DNA of 64,000 bases. Origin: Rhodoblastus sp963713695 (GTDB lineage: Bacteria; Pseudomonadota; Alphaproteobacteria; Rhizobiales; Beijerinckiaceae). The translations under genes and the position numbers were made by a program. Under the pieces are notes generated by a model that was not told where the DNA came from, did not search any database, and saw only the letters and a program-made list of their open reading frames with translations. Numbering within the stretch: the first letter of the stretch is position 1; each line of letters opens with the position of its first letter. Location of the stretch: positions 186,001 to 250,000 of the forward strand of contig CAVQMU010000002.1 of the NCBI GenBank assembly GCA_963713695.1. Reading direction: 5' to 3'. Below are positions 8,523 to 16,731 of the stretch, one piece after another.

Positions 8523-8888
8523 ATGAAATATGTTCTTGTGGTCGACAACTCGCCGATGATCCGGCGCATCGCCAAGAAGATCCTCGAGGAATTGAACTTC
8601 AAGACCGCCGAGGCGGAAGACGGCCAGAAGGCGCTCGCTTCCGTCAACGCCACCATGCCCGACGCCATCCTGCTCGACTGGAACATGCCGGTCATGGACG
8701 GCTTGGAGTTCCTTATCAACTTGCGCCAGCTTCCCAATGGCACGGCGCCGAAAGTGCTGTTCTGCACCACGGAAAGCGATGTGAAGCACATCACGCGCGC
8801 AATGCAGGCCGGCGCCGACGAATATATCATGAAACCATTCAACAAGCAGATCGTGAAATCGAAGTTCGAGGAAGTCGGCTTGTGCTGA
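8523..8888 (+). CDS. cheY: CheY-type single-domain response regulator with DN acidic pair
   Basis: Soluble output regulator that, when phosphorylated by CheA, binds the motor switch. The 121 residues form one receiver domain: VLVVDNSPMIRR at 4-15, phosphoacceptor Asp52 in LLDWNMPVMDG, Thr82/Thr83 and Lys104 in YIMKPF. The magnesium-binding acidic pair, usually DD, is D8-N9 here, so metal binding or phosphorylation kinetics may be altered. A GGAGATGAACG sequence precedes the ATG. It follows cheW closely and belongs to the same operon. A paralogue with a normal DD pair is encoded at 59.4 kb. Confidence 0.93.
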   Translation: MKYVLVVDNSPMIRRIAKKILEELNFKTAEAEDGQKALASVNATMPDAILLDWNMPVMDGLEFLINLRQLPNGTAPKVLFCTTESDVKHITRAMQAGADEYIMKPFNKQIVKSKFEEVGLC

Positions 8889-9033
8889 TGGTCGGCCTCC
8901 GGAAGCCTCGGGATGGCGGGACCGGGGCTTGATCTCACACGTCTCGATCCCCCGCCAGGCAATTGGGGTCGCCGTTTGGACCTCGCCGGATTTGCGTTCG
9001 TAATATTTCGCGTCAGTAAACGAGTATGTCGCC

Positions 9034-9870
9034 ATGACCCAGGCATTTACCGCCCTCCAGGCCTTTCTTCTGAAATCCTCCGGCCTGTCGCTGGATCGGG
9101 AAAAGAAATACCTTGTCGAGGCGCGTCTCACCCCCGTCGTGCAGCAGGCGGGGCTTTCAAGCCTGGACGAACTCGTCGCGCGGCTTGATGCCGATCGCGG
9201 CCTGGCGAAGAAGGTGACCGAGGCGATGACGGTCAACGAAACTTTCTTTTTCCGAGATCGTCAGCCGTTCGAGGGATTTCGCAATGCGATCCTGCCGGAG
9301 TTGCTGAAGAACCGCGCGAGAAACCGCAGGGTCCGCATCTGGTCGGCGGCTTGCTCGACCGGGCAGGAGCCTTATTCGCTTGCGATGATCCTTGACGAAG
9401 AGGCGCGCAGCCTGATGGGCTGGACGGTCGACATTGTCGCCAGCGACATCGCCGACACCGTCCTGAAAAAGGCCAGGGACGGCGTCTATTCGCATTTCGA
9501 GGTGCAGCGCGGCGTGCCCATGCCGCATCTCGTGCGCTATTTCACCAAGCGCAAGGACCAATGGGCGGTCAATCAGAACATCAAGTCGCGCGTTGATTTT
9601 CGGCAGATCAACCTGATGAGCGATTTTTCCGCGCTCGGCGTGTTCGATGTGATCTTCTGCCGAAATGTCCTGATCTATTTTGCTCCAGACCAGAAGCGCG
9701 ACGTTCTGAACCGGCTCTCGCGCTGCCTTGCGCCCGACGGGTTCCTGGTGCTCGGCGCGGCGGAGAGCGTCATCGGCTATTCCAACGAATTCAAGCCTCA
9801 TGCGGACAATCGCGTGATCCTGACGCGCCGCGCCGCGCAAGGCGGCGAACTTTTACGCGGCGCAAACTAA
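9034..9870 (+). CDS. cheR: Chemoreceptor glutamate methyltransferase CheR
   Basis: Transfers methyl groups from S-adenosylmethionine to receptor glutamates, opposing CheB. The 278-residue product has a short helical N-domain (SSGLSLDREKKYLVEARL) and the class I methyltransferase domain with the SAM-binding signature RIWSAACSTGQEPYSLAM, followed by DIVASDIADTVLKKA and the FDVIFCRNVLIYF motif, all characteristic of CheR. Separated from cheY by 145 bases, so it may have its own promoter. No methyl-accepting receptor gene lies in this window. Confidence 0.95.
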   Translation: MTQAFTALQAFLLKSSGLSLDREKKYLVEARLTPVVQQAGLSSLDELVARLDADRGLAKKVTEAMTVNETFFFRDRQPFEGFRNAILPELLKNRARNRRVRIWSAACSTGQEPYSLAMILDEEARSLMGWTVDIVASDIADTVLKKARDGVYSHFEVQRGVPMPHLVRYFTKRKDQWAVNQNIKSRVDFRQINLMSDFSALGVFDVIFCRNVLIYFAPDQKRDVLNRLSRCLAPDGFLVLGAAESVIGYSNEFKPHADNRVILTRRAAQGGELLRGAN

Positions 9871-9963
9871 AAACGTCGCCAGCCCCGGGCAAGCGCACGG
9901 GGCAAGATTGGGTCTGGCAAATGCTTGGCGATGGTCGCCGGCAAAAGCCGGAAAGACCCGTCC

Positions 9964-11175
9964 ATGCAAACCAGCCGTCAGACCGTCGCACCACTCGCGC
10001 AGGAGGACAGTCCGCCGTTGATCGGGTTGGCTGCGCTCACGCGCAAGGCGATGCGGGGGGAAAATCTCGCGGGCGTCGCCAACGCCCTGCTGGCGCGGCT
10101 GACGGCCAATTCTCGCGACGCGGCGGCGCTGCTTGATCTTTCGACGATAGAGCAATTGCTCGGGGCAAAAGCGAACCGGCTGGCCCTGCAGGCCCGCGCG
10201 CTCGACATTTCCCGCACCTTTATCCAGGCCGCGCCCGCGAACGACGCTTTGCGATTGCTCGTCCTTTCCACGCCGGGCGATTTCATGGCGAATACGCCGG
10301 TCGAATTCCTGCTCGAGGGCGCGAATATTCGCTTGGAATTCTTCTACGTCGAAGCGGGCATGGACATCATCGCCGCCGCGCCGCCGCATGACGCCGCTTT
10401 TGTCGCCGTCGCGGAATCGGCCGGGAACCAGCCTGTTCTTGACGCAATCGCGCGGGTCGCGGCCGAATGGACTCAGCCGTTGATCAATGGCGCAGACGCC
10501 ATTTCGCGCCTGACGCGCGACGGCTCCTGGCGGCTGCTGCACAATGTCCCCGGCGTCATCTATCCGCGCAACGAAAAGCTGTCGCGGAGCGCGGCTGCGA
10601 ACGCCGACGATTTTCCCTTGATCATGCGTCCCGTCGATTCGCACGCCGGCGAAGGGCTCGAAAAAATCGAGGATGAAAACGCTCTCGCCGCGTATCTCGA
10701 AAAGCACGACGATGACAACTTTTACTCGGCGCCTTTCATCGACTATCGCGGCGCCGACCGCCTTTTTCGCAAGATGCGGATCGCGGTCGTGGACGGGACG
10801 CCCTTTGCGGTGCATCTGGCGATCTCGCCGCGCTGGATGATTCATTACCTCAATGCGGACATGATCGAAAACGCCGCCAATCGCGGAGAGGAGGCGCGCT
10901 TTCTCGCAAGATTTGCGGATTTCGCGAAACGTCATGAGGCGACTTTCGCCCTGATGCGCGAAAAGCTGGACCTCGACTACTTCCTGATCGACTGTGCTGA
11001 AATCGACGATGACAAGCTGCTGGTCTTCGAGGTGGGCACTGCGATGATCGCGCACGACCTCGACGATCCCAAGACCTTTCCTTACAAATCCGCGCCGATG
11101 CATGCGCTGTTCGACGCCTTCCGCGCCATGATCGTTTCTCGCGCCAGGCGCGAAGCCGGACGGGCGCCAGCCTGA
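9964..11175 (+). CDS. ATP-grasp ligase-like protein of unknown substrate
   Basis: The 403-residue protein sits between cheR and flgB, where no such gene is expected from classical motility clusters. The first 100 or so residues are helical and alanine/leucine-rich. The C-terminal half resembles an ATP-grasp fold: FPLIMRPVDSHAGEGLEKI (nucleotide-binding loop), KMRIAVVDGTPFAVHLAISP, and YFLIDCAEIDDDKLLVFEVG, where acidic residues would bind magnesium. ATP-grasp enzymes make amide or thioester bonds through acyl phosphates; the substrate here cannot be read from sequence. The ATG at 9964 is preferred because GGAAAG lies eight bases upstream; an in-frame TTG at 9925 is an alternative. Co-directional with both neighbours. 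Confidence 0.8.
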   Translation: MQTSRQTVAPLAQEDSPPLIGLAALTRKAMRGENLAGVANALLARLTANSRDAAALLDLSTIEQLLGAKANRLALQARALDISRTFIQAAPANDALRLLVLSTPGDFMANTPVEFLLEGANIRLEFFYVEAGMDIIAAAPPHDAAFVAVAESAGNQPVLDAIARVAAEWTQPLINGADAISRLTRDGSWRLLHNVPGVIYPRNEKLSRSAAANADDFPLIMRPVDSHAGEGLEKIEDENALAAYLEKHDDDNFYSAPFIDYRGADRLFRKMRIAVVDGTPFAVHLAISPRWMIHYLNADMIENAANRGEEARFLARFADFAKRHEATFALMREKLDLDYFLIDCAEIDDDKLLVFEVGTAMIAHDLDDPKTFPYKSAPMHALFDAFRAMIVSRARREAGRAPA

Positions 11176-11227
11176 GGCAAGATTGGTTTCATATGCTGGC
11201 GCATCGACATTCGCGGAGGAGAAGAAA

Positions 11228-11608
11228 TTGGAACCGCTCGCGCTGTTTTCGCTTGCTTCGCAAAATGCGAAATGGCTCTCGACACGGCAAGTGACGATCG
11301 CCTCCAATGTGGCCAACGCCAATACGCCCGGCTATCGCGCCCAGGATGTGCAGCCATTTTCCGCTGTGCTGTCTCATATGCAATTGCCAATGGCGACGAC
11401 CGAGGCGGGCCATCTGCAGCCGGCCTCGTTCAGCAGCGGGAAAACGAACGTCAAACCGGGAGAGTCCTGGGATGTGGTCTATTCCGGCAATTCGGTAAAC
11501 CTGGAGCAGGAAATGATGAAGGCGGGCGAAGTCACGAACGCCCATGCGCTCAATACAAATATCGTGCGCGCCTTTCATCAGATGCTGGGCATGGCGGTGA
11601 AGGCCTGA
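11228..11608 (+). CDS. flgB: Flagellar basal-body rod protein FlgB
   Basis: Proximal rod subunit. The 126-residue protein reads MEPLALFSLASQNAKWLSTR followed by QVTIASNVANANTPGYRA, the rod signature. The C-terminal helix ends VRAFHQMLGMAVKA. The start is a TTG at 11228 with a perfect GGAGGAG six bases upstream; the frame is open to 11183, but that upstream part has no homologous look. First gene of the flgB-flgC-fliE-flgG-flgA-flgI-motE-flgH-fliL-fliP run; flgC follows after two bases. Confidence 0.94.
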   Translation: MEPLALFSLASQNAKWLSTRQVTIASNVANANTPGYRAQDVQPFSAVLSHMQLPMATTEAGHLQPASFSSGKTNVKPGESWDVVYSGNSVNLEQEMMKAGEVTNAHALNTNIVRAFHQMLGMAVKA

Positions 11609-11610
11609 TC

Positions 11611-12030
11611 ATGTCGGTAGATCCCCTTTCCACTTCCCTGCGCATCGCGAGTTCCGGTCTCGAAGCGCAATCGATGCGCCTTCGCATCGTCGCTGAAAAT
11701 ATCGCCAATGCGCAATCGACCGGTTCCGTTGCCGGCGCCGATCCCTATACGCGCAAAACCATCAGTTTCGAAAGCGAGATGGACCGCGCCAGCGGCGAGA
11801 ACCTCGTCGCGATCAAGTCGCTCGGCACCGACAAGACGCCGTTCCGCGTCGAACACCAGCCTGGCAATCCCGCGGCGGACGACAAGGGCGATGTCAAAAT
11901 GCCCAATGTCGATCTACTCTTTGAAATGGCCGACATGCGCGAGGCCAATCGTTCCTATGAAGCGAACCTGCAAATCGTCAAGCAGGCGCGCGACATGCTT
12001 TCCAAAACCATCGACCTCCTGAGGACCTGA
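11611..12030 (+). CDS. flgC: Flagellar basal-body rod protein FlgC
   Basis: Proximal rod subunit that assembles with FlgB, FlgF and FliE. The 139-residue protein begins MSVDPLSTSLRIASSGLEAQ and has RIVAENIANAQSTG, the rod signature. The C-terminal helix is REANRSYEANLQIVKQARDM, typical of FlgC. The ATG at 11611 lies directly after the flgB stop, and the fliE start lies two bases beyond its own stop, so the three are one translational unit. Confidence 0.95.
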   Translation: MSVDPLSTSLRIASSGLEAQSMRLRIVAENIANAQSTGSVAGADPYTRKTISFESEMDRASGENLVAIKSLGTDKTPFRVEHQPGNPAADDKGDVKMPNVDLLFEMADMREANRSYEANLQIVKQARDMLSKTIDLLRT

Positions 12031-12032
12031 CC

Positions 12033-12347
12033 ATGATCGGAGCATTGCTTCCCCTCGCCGCCAACGCCTTGCAGGCGGCGACCACGACCGCGCCGGCGGC
12101 CGCATCCCAGGCTTCGCACGCAGCGGCGGGCTCCGATTTCGGCGCGGTCATGGCGCAGGCGTCGGGCGACGCGCTGAAGACCCTGAGGACTGCTGAAACG
12201 ACGTCCATGGCGGGCATCGAGGGAAAGGCCAGCGCCAGCGAGGTCGTCAACAGCGTGATGAACGCCGAGAGGACGCTGCAGACCACGCTGGCCATCCGTG
12301 ACAAGGCGGTGGCCGCCTACCAGCAGATCAGTCAGATGCAGATTTGA
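12033..12347 (+). CDS. fliE: Flagellar hook-basal body protein FliE
   Basis: Adaptor between the MS ring and the rod, and the first substrate of the export apparatus. The 104-residue, alanine-rich protein ends with the conserved block VVNSVMNAERTLQTTLAIRD and QQISQMQI, diagnostic of FliE. Normal family length is 90-110. A 74-bp gap before flgG contains an AGAGGAG-type ribosome binding site for flgG. Confidence 0.94.
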   Translation: MIGALLPLAANALQAATTTAPAAASQASHAAAGSDFGAVMAQASGDALKTLRTAETTSMAGIEGKASASEVVNSVMNAERTLQTTLAIRDKAVAAYQQISQMQI

Positions 12348-12421
12348 AGTCAAAAATGACGCGTTTTCTTCGCGCGAACCGGAATTCGTTTCGCTTGAAA
12401 ATGCACCAGAGGAGTTAGTCG

Positions 12422-13213
12422 ATGAGAGCGCTTGCAATCGCTGCGACGGGCATGAACGCGCAGACCCAGAATCTTGAAGTCATCGCCAATAATATCGCCA
12501 ATATCAACACCACCGCCTTCAAACGCTCGCGCGCCGAATTCACCGACCTGATCTATCAGGCGGAACGCCTGCAGGGCGTGTCGAATCGTGGCCAGAATTC
12601 GGTGGTGCCGGAAGGCGCGCAAATCGGCCTGGGCGTGCGCACCGCGGCGATTCGCCCGCTCAACATCCAGGGCTCGCTGACCAATACCGGCAACCAGCTC
12701 GACCTCGCCATCAGCGGGCGCGGCTGGTTCCAGGTGCAGTCGACGAACGGCGAAACGGAATACACGCGGGCCGGTTCGTTCAGCACCAACGCCACGGGGC
12801 AGATCGTCACCGCCGACGGCTACACGGTGATGCCGACGATGGTCGTGCCGACCAACACCACGGCGGTCACCGTCAGCCAGACCGGCGTCGTCTCGGCGAC
12901 CATCGGCGGCCAGACCAATCCTCAGCAGATCGGCCAGCTCACCCTCGCTAATTTCGTCAACGAAGCCGGCTTGATGGCGCTCGGCGGCAACCTGTTCCAG
13001 CCGACCGCGGCCTCGGGCCCCGCCGTGACCGGCGTGCCGGGAGATCCCGGCTTCGGACAGATCAACCAGGGCTACCTCGAAGCCTCCAACGTCGATCCCG
13101 TGTCCGAGATTTCGAACATGATCGCCGCGCAGCGCGCCTATGAAATGAATTCGAAAGTGGTCGAGGCGGCAAGCTCGATGGCCGGCACCATTTCCAACTT
13201 GAGGGTGTCATGA
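12422..13213 (+). CDS. flgG: Flagellar distal rod protein FlgG
   Basis: Distal rod subunit. The 263 residues start MRALAIAATGMNAQTQNLEV and contain IANNIANINTTAFKRSRAEF, the strong FlgG signature; the middle has GNQLDLAISGRGWFQVQ, and the end has IAAQRAYEMNSKVVEAASSM. The length matches the family (about 260). The stop overlaps the start of flgA (ATGA), indicating coupled translation. Confidence 0.96.
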   Translation: MRALAIAATGMNAQTQNLEVIANNIANINTTAFKRSRAEFTDLIYQAERLQGVSNRGQNSVVPEGAQIGLGVRTAAIRPLNIQGSLTNTGNQLDLAISGRGWFQVQSTNGETEYTRAGSFSTNATGQIVTADGYTVMPTMVVPTNTTAVTVSQTGVVSATIGGQTNPQQIGQLTLANFVNEAGLMALGGNLFQPTAASGPAVTGVPGDPGFGQINQGYLEASNVDPVSEISNMIAAQRAYEMNSKVVEAASSMAGTISNLRVS

Positions 13214-13686
13214 CCCCGTTTTCCGGTCCTCGGCGAATCGCAGCGGCGGCCGCGTTGGCGTTCGGCCTGTTCGCTGCGGCGCCCGCCTGGGCCGGGTCGC
13301 GCCCCTTGCCGGCGCCCGCGCAGGTGATCTACCCAGGCGACAAGATCAACGATTCCATGCTGGTCGATCTGCAAGACGCGGGGCAGGGCGCGGCGTCGCC
13401 TGACATGCTCTGGGATCGCGCCAGCATTGTCGGCAAGGTGGCGCGGCGGACCTTGCTGCCAGGGCGCCCGATTCCCTCGATCGCCGTCGAGGAGCCGCGC
13501 GCCGTCTCTACCGGGACGCAGGTGCAGCTTGTCTATCAGCAGGACGGCATCGTCATCGTCACCACGGCGCAGGCCCTGCAAAACGGCTACGTTGGCCAGG
13601 TCGTCCAGGTGCGCAACATGGACAGTGGACAGGTGGTTTCAGGCCTCGTTCAAACTGACGGATCGATCCGCGTGAATGGCGGTTGA
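13210..13686 (+). CDS. flgA: P-ring assembly chaperone FlgA
   Basis: Periplasmic chaperone for assembly of the FlgI P ring around the rod. The 158-residue protein has a signal peptide (hydrophobic AAAAALAFGLFAAAPAWA ending near residue 28) and the SAF-like domain with YPGDKINDSMLVDL and ASIVGKVARRTLLPGRPIPS. It is of the short rhizobial type, lacking the longer N-domain of enterobacterial FlgA. It overlaps flgG by four bases, and flgI follows directly. Confidence 0.93.
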   Translation: MTPFSGPRRIAAAAALAFGLFAAAPAWAGSRPLPAPAQVIYPGDKINDSMLVDLQDAGQGAASPDMLWDRASIVGKVARRTLLPGRPIPSIAVEEPRAVSTGTQVQLVYQQDGIVIVTTAQALQNGYVGQVVQVRNMDSGQVVSGLVQTDGSIRVNGG

Positions 13687-13687
13687 A

Positions 13688-14791
13688 ATGCGACTCCTGC
13701 TGGCGGCCCTGATTTCGGTTTTCTGCTTTGCGCTTGCGCCCGCGAGCGGCGCTGTGCGCATAAAGGACGTGGCGACGGTCAAGGGCGTGCGCGACAACCA
13801 GCTTGTCGGCTACGGGCTCGTCGTCGGCCTGCAGGGCACTGGCGACACATTGCAGAATGCGCCCTTCACTGGGCAATCGCTGCAATCGATGATGGATCGC
13901 ATGGGCGTCAATGTGCGCGGCGCCAATCTGCGCACCCGCAATGTCGCGGCGGTGATCGTCACCGCGGACCTGCCCCCATTCGCAGGGCGCGGCACGCGCC
14001 TGGACGTCACCGTTTCCTCGCTTGGCGACGCGGCCTCGCTGATGGGGGGCACCTTGCTCCTGACGTCCTTGAGCGGCGTGGACGGCCAGGTCTACGCCAT
14101 TGCGCAGGGCGCGGTTTCGGTTACGGGCTTCGCGGCCCAGGGCCAGGCCGAGACTCTTACGCAAGGCGTTCCCACCGCGGGCCACGTTCCCGGCGGCGCA
14201 ACCATCGAACGCGAAATCGCCACGCGCATGCCGGACGACGGACCGCTGTCGCTCGAATTGCGCAATCCCGATTTCACCACGGCCGTGCGAATCGCCGACG
14301 CGATCAACGCCTATAGCTGGAGCGCCTATCGTCGCCGCTCCGCACATGAGGAAAGTCCGAATTCGGTCAGCCTCGCCCGCCCGCCGGGCGTCGGCGCAAC
14401 TCATTTCATAGCCGAAGTGGGGGAACTGATGGTCGAGCCGGACATTCCGGCGCGCGTGGTGGTCGATGCGCGCACCGGCACCGTGGTGATCGGACAGGAC
14501 GTGCAGATTTCGCCTGTCGCCGTGACGCAGGGCTCGCTGACCGTGCGGATCACCGAGACGCCGCAGGTCTCGCAACCCAATCCGAAATCACGGGGCAAGA
14601 CCGTGGTCACGCCGCAGACCAACATCGACGCCACGCAAGCGGGCGGCTCGGTGGCGATGCTGAGCGGTCGCAGCCTCAAGGGCCTGGTGCGCGGCTTGAA
14701 CCAGATCGGCGTCAAGCCGACAGGCATCATCGCCATCCTCCAGTCAATCAAGGCGGCCGGAGCCCTGCAGGCTGACATCGTCGTCCAGTAA
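13688..14791 (+). CDS. flgI: Flagellar P-ring protein FlgI
   Basis: Forms the periplasmic ring that acts as a bushing for the rod in the peptidoglycan layer. The product has an N-terminal signal peptide (MRLLLAALISVFCFALAPAS) and then VRIKDVATVKGVRDNQLVGY and GLVVGLQGTGDTLQNAPF, the classical FlgI opening; it ends in GVKPTGIIAILQSIKAAGAL. I prefer the ATG at 13688 (367 residues) because it puts the signal peptide at the N-terminus; the in-frame ATG at 13676 adds four residues and overlaps flgA. The antisense strand is also long and open, but it is a shadow. Confidence 0.95.
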   Translation: MRLLLAALISVFCFALAPASGAVRIKDVATVKGVRDNQLVGYGLVVGLQGTGDTLQNAPFTGQSLQSMMDRMGVNVRGANLRTRNVAAVIVTADLPPFAGRGTRLDVTVSSLGDAASLMGGTLLLTSLSGVDGQVYAIAQGAVSVTGFAAQGQAETLTQGVPTAGHVPGGATIEREIATRMPDDGPLSLELRNPDFTTAVRIADAINAYSWSAYRRRSAHEESPNSVSLARPPGVGATHFIAEVGELMVEPDIPARVVVDARTGTVVIGQDVQISPVAVTQGSLTVRITETPQVSQPNPKSRGKTVVTPQTNIDATQAGGSVAMLSGRSLKGLVRGLNQIGVKPTGIIAILQSIKAAGALQADIVVQ

Positions 14792-14890
14792 CCGAGGCTT
14801 TGGCCGCGGCTGTTCACGAAGGCGCCGACAGGCCGGGTCAGCGTGGAGCAAGCTTGTGCGACCAAGTTGCTGGCAAAGGACGATGAACTC

Positions 14891-15502
14891 ATGAATCGCC
14901 GTTTTCGCCAGACAATGACCCTGCTGATGGCTTTCGCCTTCATGCCGCCTGTCGTCGCGCCCGCCGCTTTCGCCAGCGAGGAGCACGAGGGAGGCGAGAA
15001 GAAGAAAGCGCCGGCCGAACGGCCCAGGACGCCCGGCGTCCGCCAGGTCCAGATGAAAAAGCCGATTGCCGCCGCGCCAAAAACTCTTGCGGTCGAGGGG
15101 CCGAAGGGGGCCGAGAATTTCTGCGCCGCGGTCGCCGCTTCCGCAAACTCGACGCGCCTCGCCTGGCAGGAGCAGCGCGTCAAGGTTCTGCAGGCCGAGA
15201 TGATCATCAAGATTTCCGAGCTTGAGGCCAAGGAGGCGGAAGTCCGCAACTGGGTCGCCAAGCGCGAGCAATTGCTTGCCAAGGCCGCCGAAAGCCTGAC
15301 CGCCATTTACGCCAAGATGAAGCCGGAAGCCGCGGCGGGACAGTTGCAGGCGATGGACGACGACACTGCGGCGGCCATTCTCCTGAAGCTCAAGCCCTCC
15401 GCAGCCAGCGCGGTCATGACTGAGATGGACCCGGCGCGCGCCGCGCGCCTGAGCGACCTGCTCACAGGCGCCGCCCCCAAATCCGACGAGAAGAAATCGT
15501 GA
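14891..15502 (+). CDS. motE: MotE-like periplasmic motility protein
   Basis: In Rhizobium-type motility systems MotE is a periplasmic chaperone that stabilises MotC; assignment here rests on position (between flgI and flgH) and architecture. The 203-residue protein has a signal peptide (LLMAFAFMPPVVAPAAFA), a charged linker, a coiled coil of about residues 85-130 rich in alternating E and K (EAKEAEVRNWVAKREQLLAK), and a C-terminal MgtE-N-like helical repeat (AAAILLKLKPSAASAVMTEM). Start at 14891 has AAAGGA upstream. The frame is open to 14843, but that part lies before the signal peptide. The stop overlaps flgH GTG. Confidence 0.9.
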   Translation: MNRRFRQTMTLLMAFAFMPPVVAPAAFASEEHEGGEKKKAPAERPRTPGVRQVQMKKPIAAAPKTLAVEGPKGAENFCAAVAASANSTRLAWQEQRVKVLQAEMIIKISELEAKEAEVRNWVAKREQLLAKAAESLTAIYAKMKPEAAAGQLQAMDDDTAAAILLKLKPSAASAVMTEMDPARAARLSDLLTGAAPKSDEKKS

Positions 15503-16233
15503 TCGCCAACTTCTCCCGAATCGCTCGTCGGAACCTTGCGTTGGTCCTGGCCTGCGCAGCCTCCGCCGGTTCCCTGTGCGGTTGCGCGAAAACGCCGGAA
15601 ATGTTCCGCGCGCCGGACATGTCGCCCGTCGGCAGCGGTTTCGTCGCGCATACCGATCCGGCCATGGCGCGCCTTGACATGCCCCACCGCCCGCCCGGCG
15701 GTTCGCTGTTTGACGACGGCTCGGCCAATCTCTTCACCGACCCGCGTGCGGCAAGGGTCGGCGACGTCATCACTGTCAACATCATGATCAACGACAAGGC
15801 GACTTTCGGCAACACCAGCGGCCGCTCGCACACTGCGCAGGAAACCGGCGGCTTCGACTGGTCCTTTGGCCTCAACAGCTCGACCAACAAGGTCAATGCC
15901 GCCGCCGATATCAACGCGTCGAGTTCGACCAACGGACAGGCAAGCATCGACCGGTCCGAAAAACTGCAGCTCTCGGTCGCCGCCGTGGTCACACGCGTGC
16001 TGCCCAATGGCAATCTGATGATCAACGGTTCGCAGGAAGTGCGCGTCAATTTCGAGATGCGCCAATTGCAGATCGCGGGCATCGTGCGTCCGCGCGACAT
16101 CAACAGCAACAACACGATCGGCTACGACAAGATCGCCGAGGCGCGCATTTCTTACGGCGGCAAGGGCCGCATGACGGAAGTGCAGCAGCCCTCCTGGGGC
16201 CAGGAGGTCTTCGACACGGTGAAGCCATTCTGA
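15499..16233 (+). CDS. flgH: Flagellar L-ring lipoprotein FlgH
   Basis: Outer-membrane ring protein of the basal body. The 244-residue product has a lipoprotein signal peptide ending in the lipobox LCGC with the modified cysteine at residue 29. Downstream are GSLFDDGSANLFTDPRAARV and GDVITVNIMINDKATF, typical of FlgH, and the end matches the family (TEVQQPSWGQEVFDTVKPF). It starts with GTG, overlapping the motE stop. fliL follows after 15 bases. Confidence 0.95.
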   Translation: MIANFSRIARRNLALVLACAASAGSLCGCAKTPEMFRAPDMSPVGSGFVAHTDPAMARLDMPHRPPGGSLFDDGSANLFTDPRAARVGDVITVNIMINDKATFGNTSGRSHTAQETGGFDWSFGLNSSTNKVNAAADINASSSTNGQASIDRSEKLQLSVAAVVTRVLPNGNLMINGSQEVRVNFEMRQLQIAGIVRPRDINSNNTIGYDKIAEARISYGGKGRMTEVQQPSWGQEVFDTVKPF

Positions 16234-16248
16234 CGGGGGAGAGCGCAG

Positions 16249-16731
16249 ATGGCGGCCGAGAAAAAAACCGATACGGCGAAAGGCGGCATGAGCATGGCGC
16301 AGAACGCCATGGCCTTTCTGGTCGCGGGCCTCATTGCCGCGGGCGTAGGCGGCTTCCAGGGCATGCAGGTGAAGCCGGCCGAACCTGCCAAGGCGGCCGC
16401 GGCAAAACCCGAGGACGAGAAAAATTTTGCGCCCATCGTTGAGATGGGGACGCTCGACGTGCCCGCGGTGGTGACCAATCTCGCCGCGCCGCCTGACGTC
16501 TGGGTGCGCGTCGAAGGCTCCATCCTTTTCGAGGGCAAGCTGCCGCACGGAGAGGCGATTGTCGGGCAGATCAGCAGCGACATCCTGGCCTTCATGCGCA
16601 CGCAGACGTTGCGGAATATCCAGGGCGTCGCGGGGCTGCAGCATCTCCGGCAGGATCTCAACGAGCGCGTCGCCACCCGCACGGACGGCAAGGTGCGCGA
16701 ATTCATCATCAAATCCCTGGTCGTGCAATGA
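16249..16731 (+). CDS. fliL: Flagellar basal-body-associated protein FliL
   Basis: Single-pass inner-membrane protein surrounding the stator, affecting torque and stator stability. The 160-residue protein has a basic N-terminus, a membrane helix at about 17-36 (AQNAMAFLVAGLIAAGVGGF), an alanine/glutamate-rich linker and the stomatin-like C-domain (FAPIVEMGTLDVPAVVTNLA, FMRTQTLRNIQG). The stop overlaps the fliP start. Confidence 0.94.
   Translation: MAAEKKTDTAKGGMSMAQNAMAFLVAGLIAAGVGGFQGMQVKPAEPAKAAAAKPEDEKNFAPIVEMGTLDVPAVVTNLAAPPDVWVRVEGSILFEGKLPHGEAIVGQISSDILAFMRTQTLRNIQGVAGLQHLRQDLNERVATRTDGKVREFIIKSLVVQ

Noticed and set aside
9853..11322. Antisense frame of 489 codons
   Set aside because: Opposite the ATP-grasp gene, which has a ribosome binding site and motifs; the antisense product is Arg-rich low complexity.
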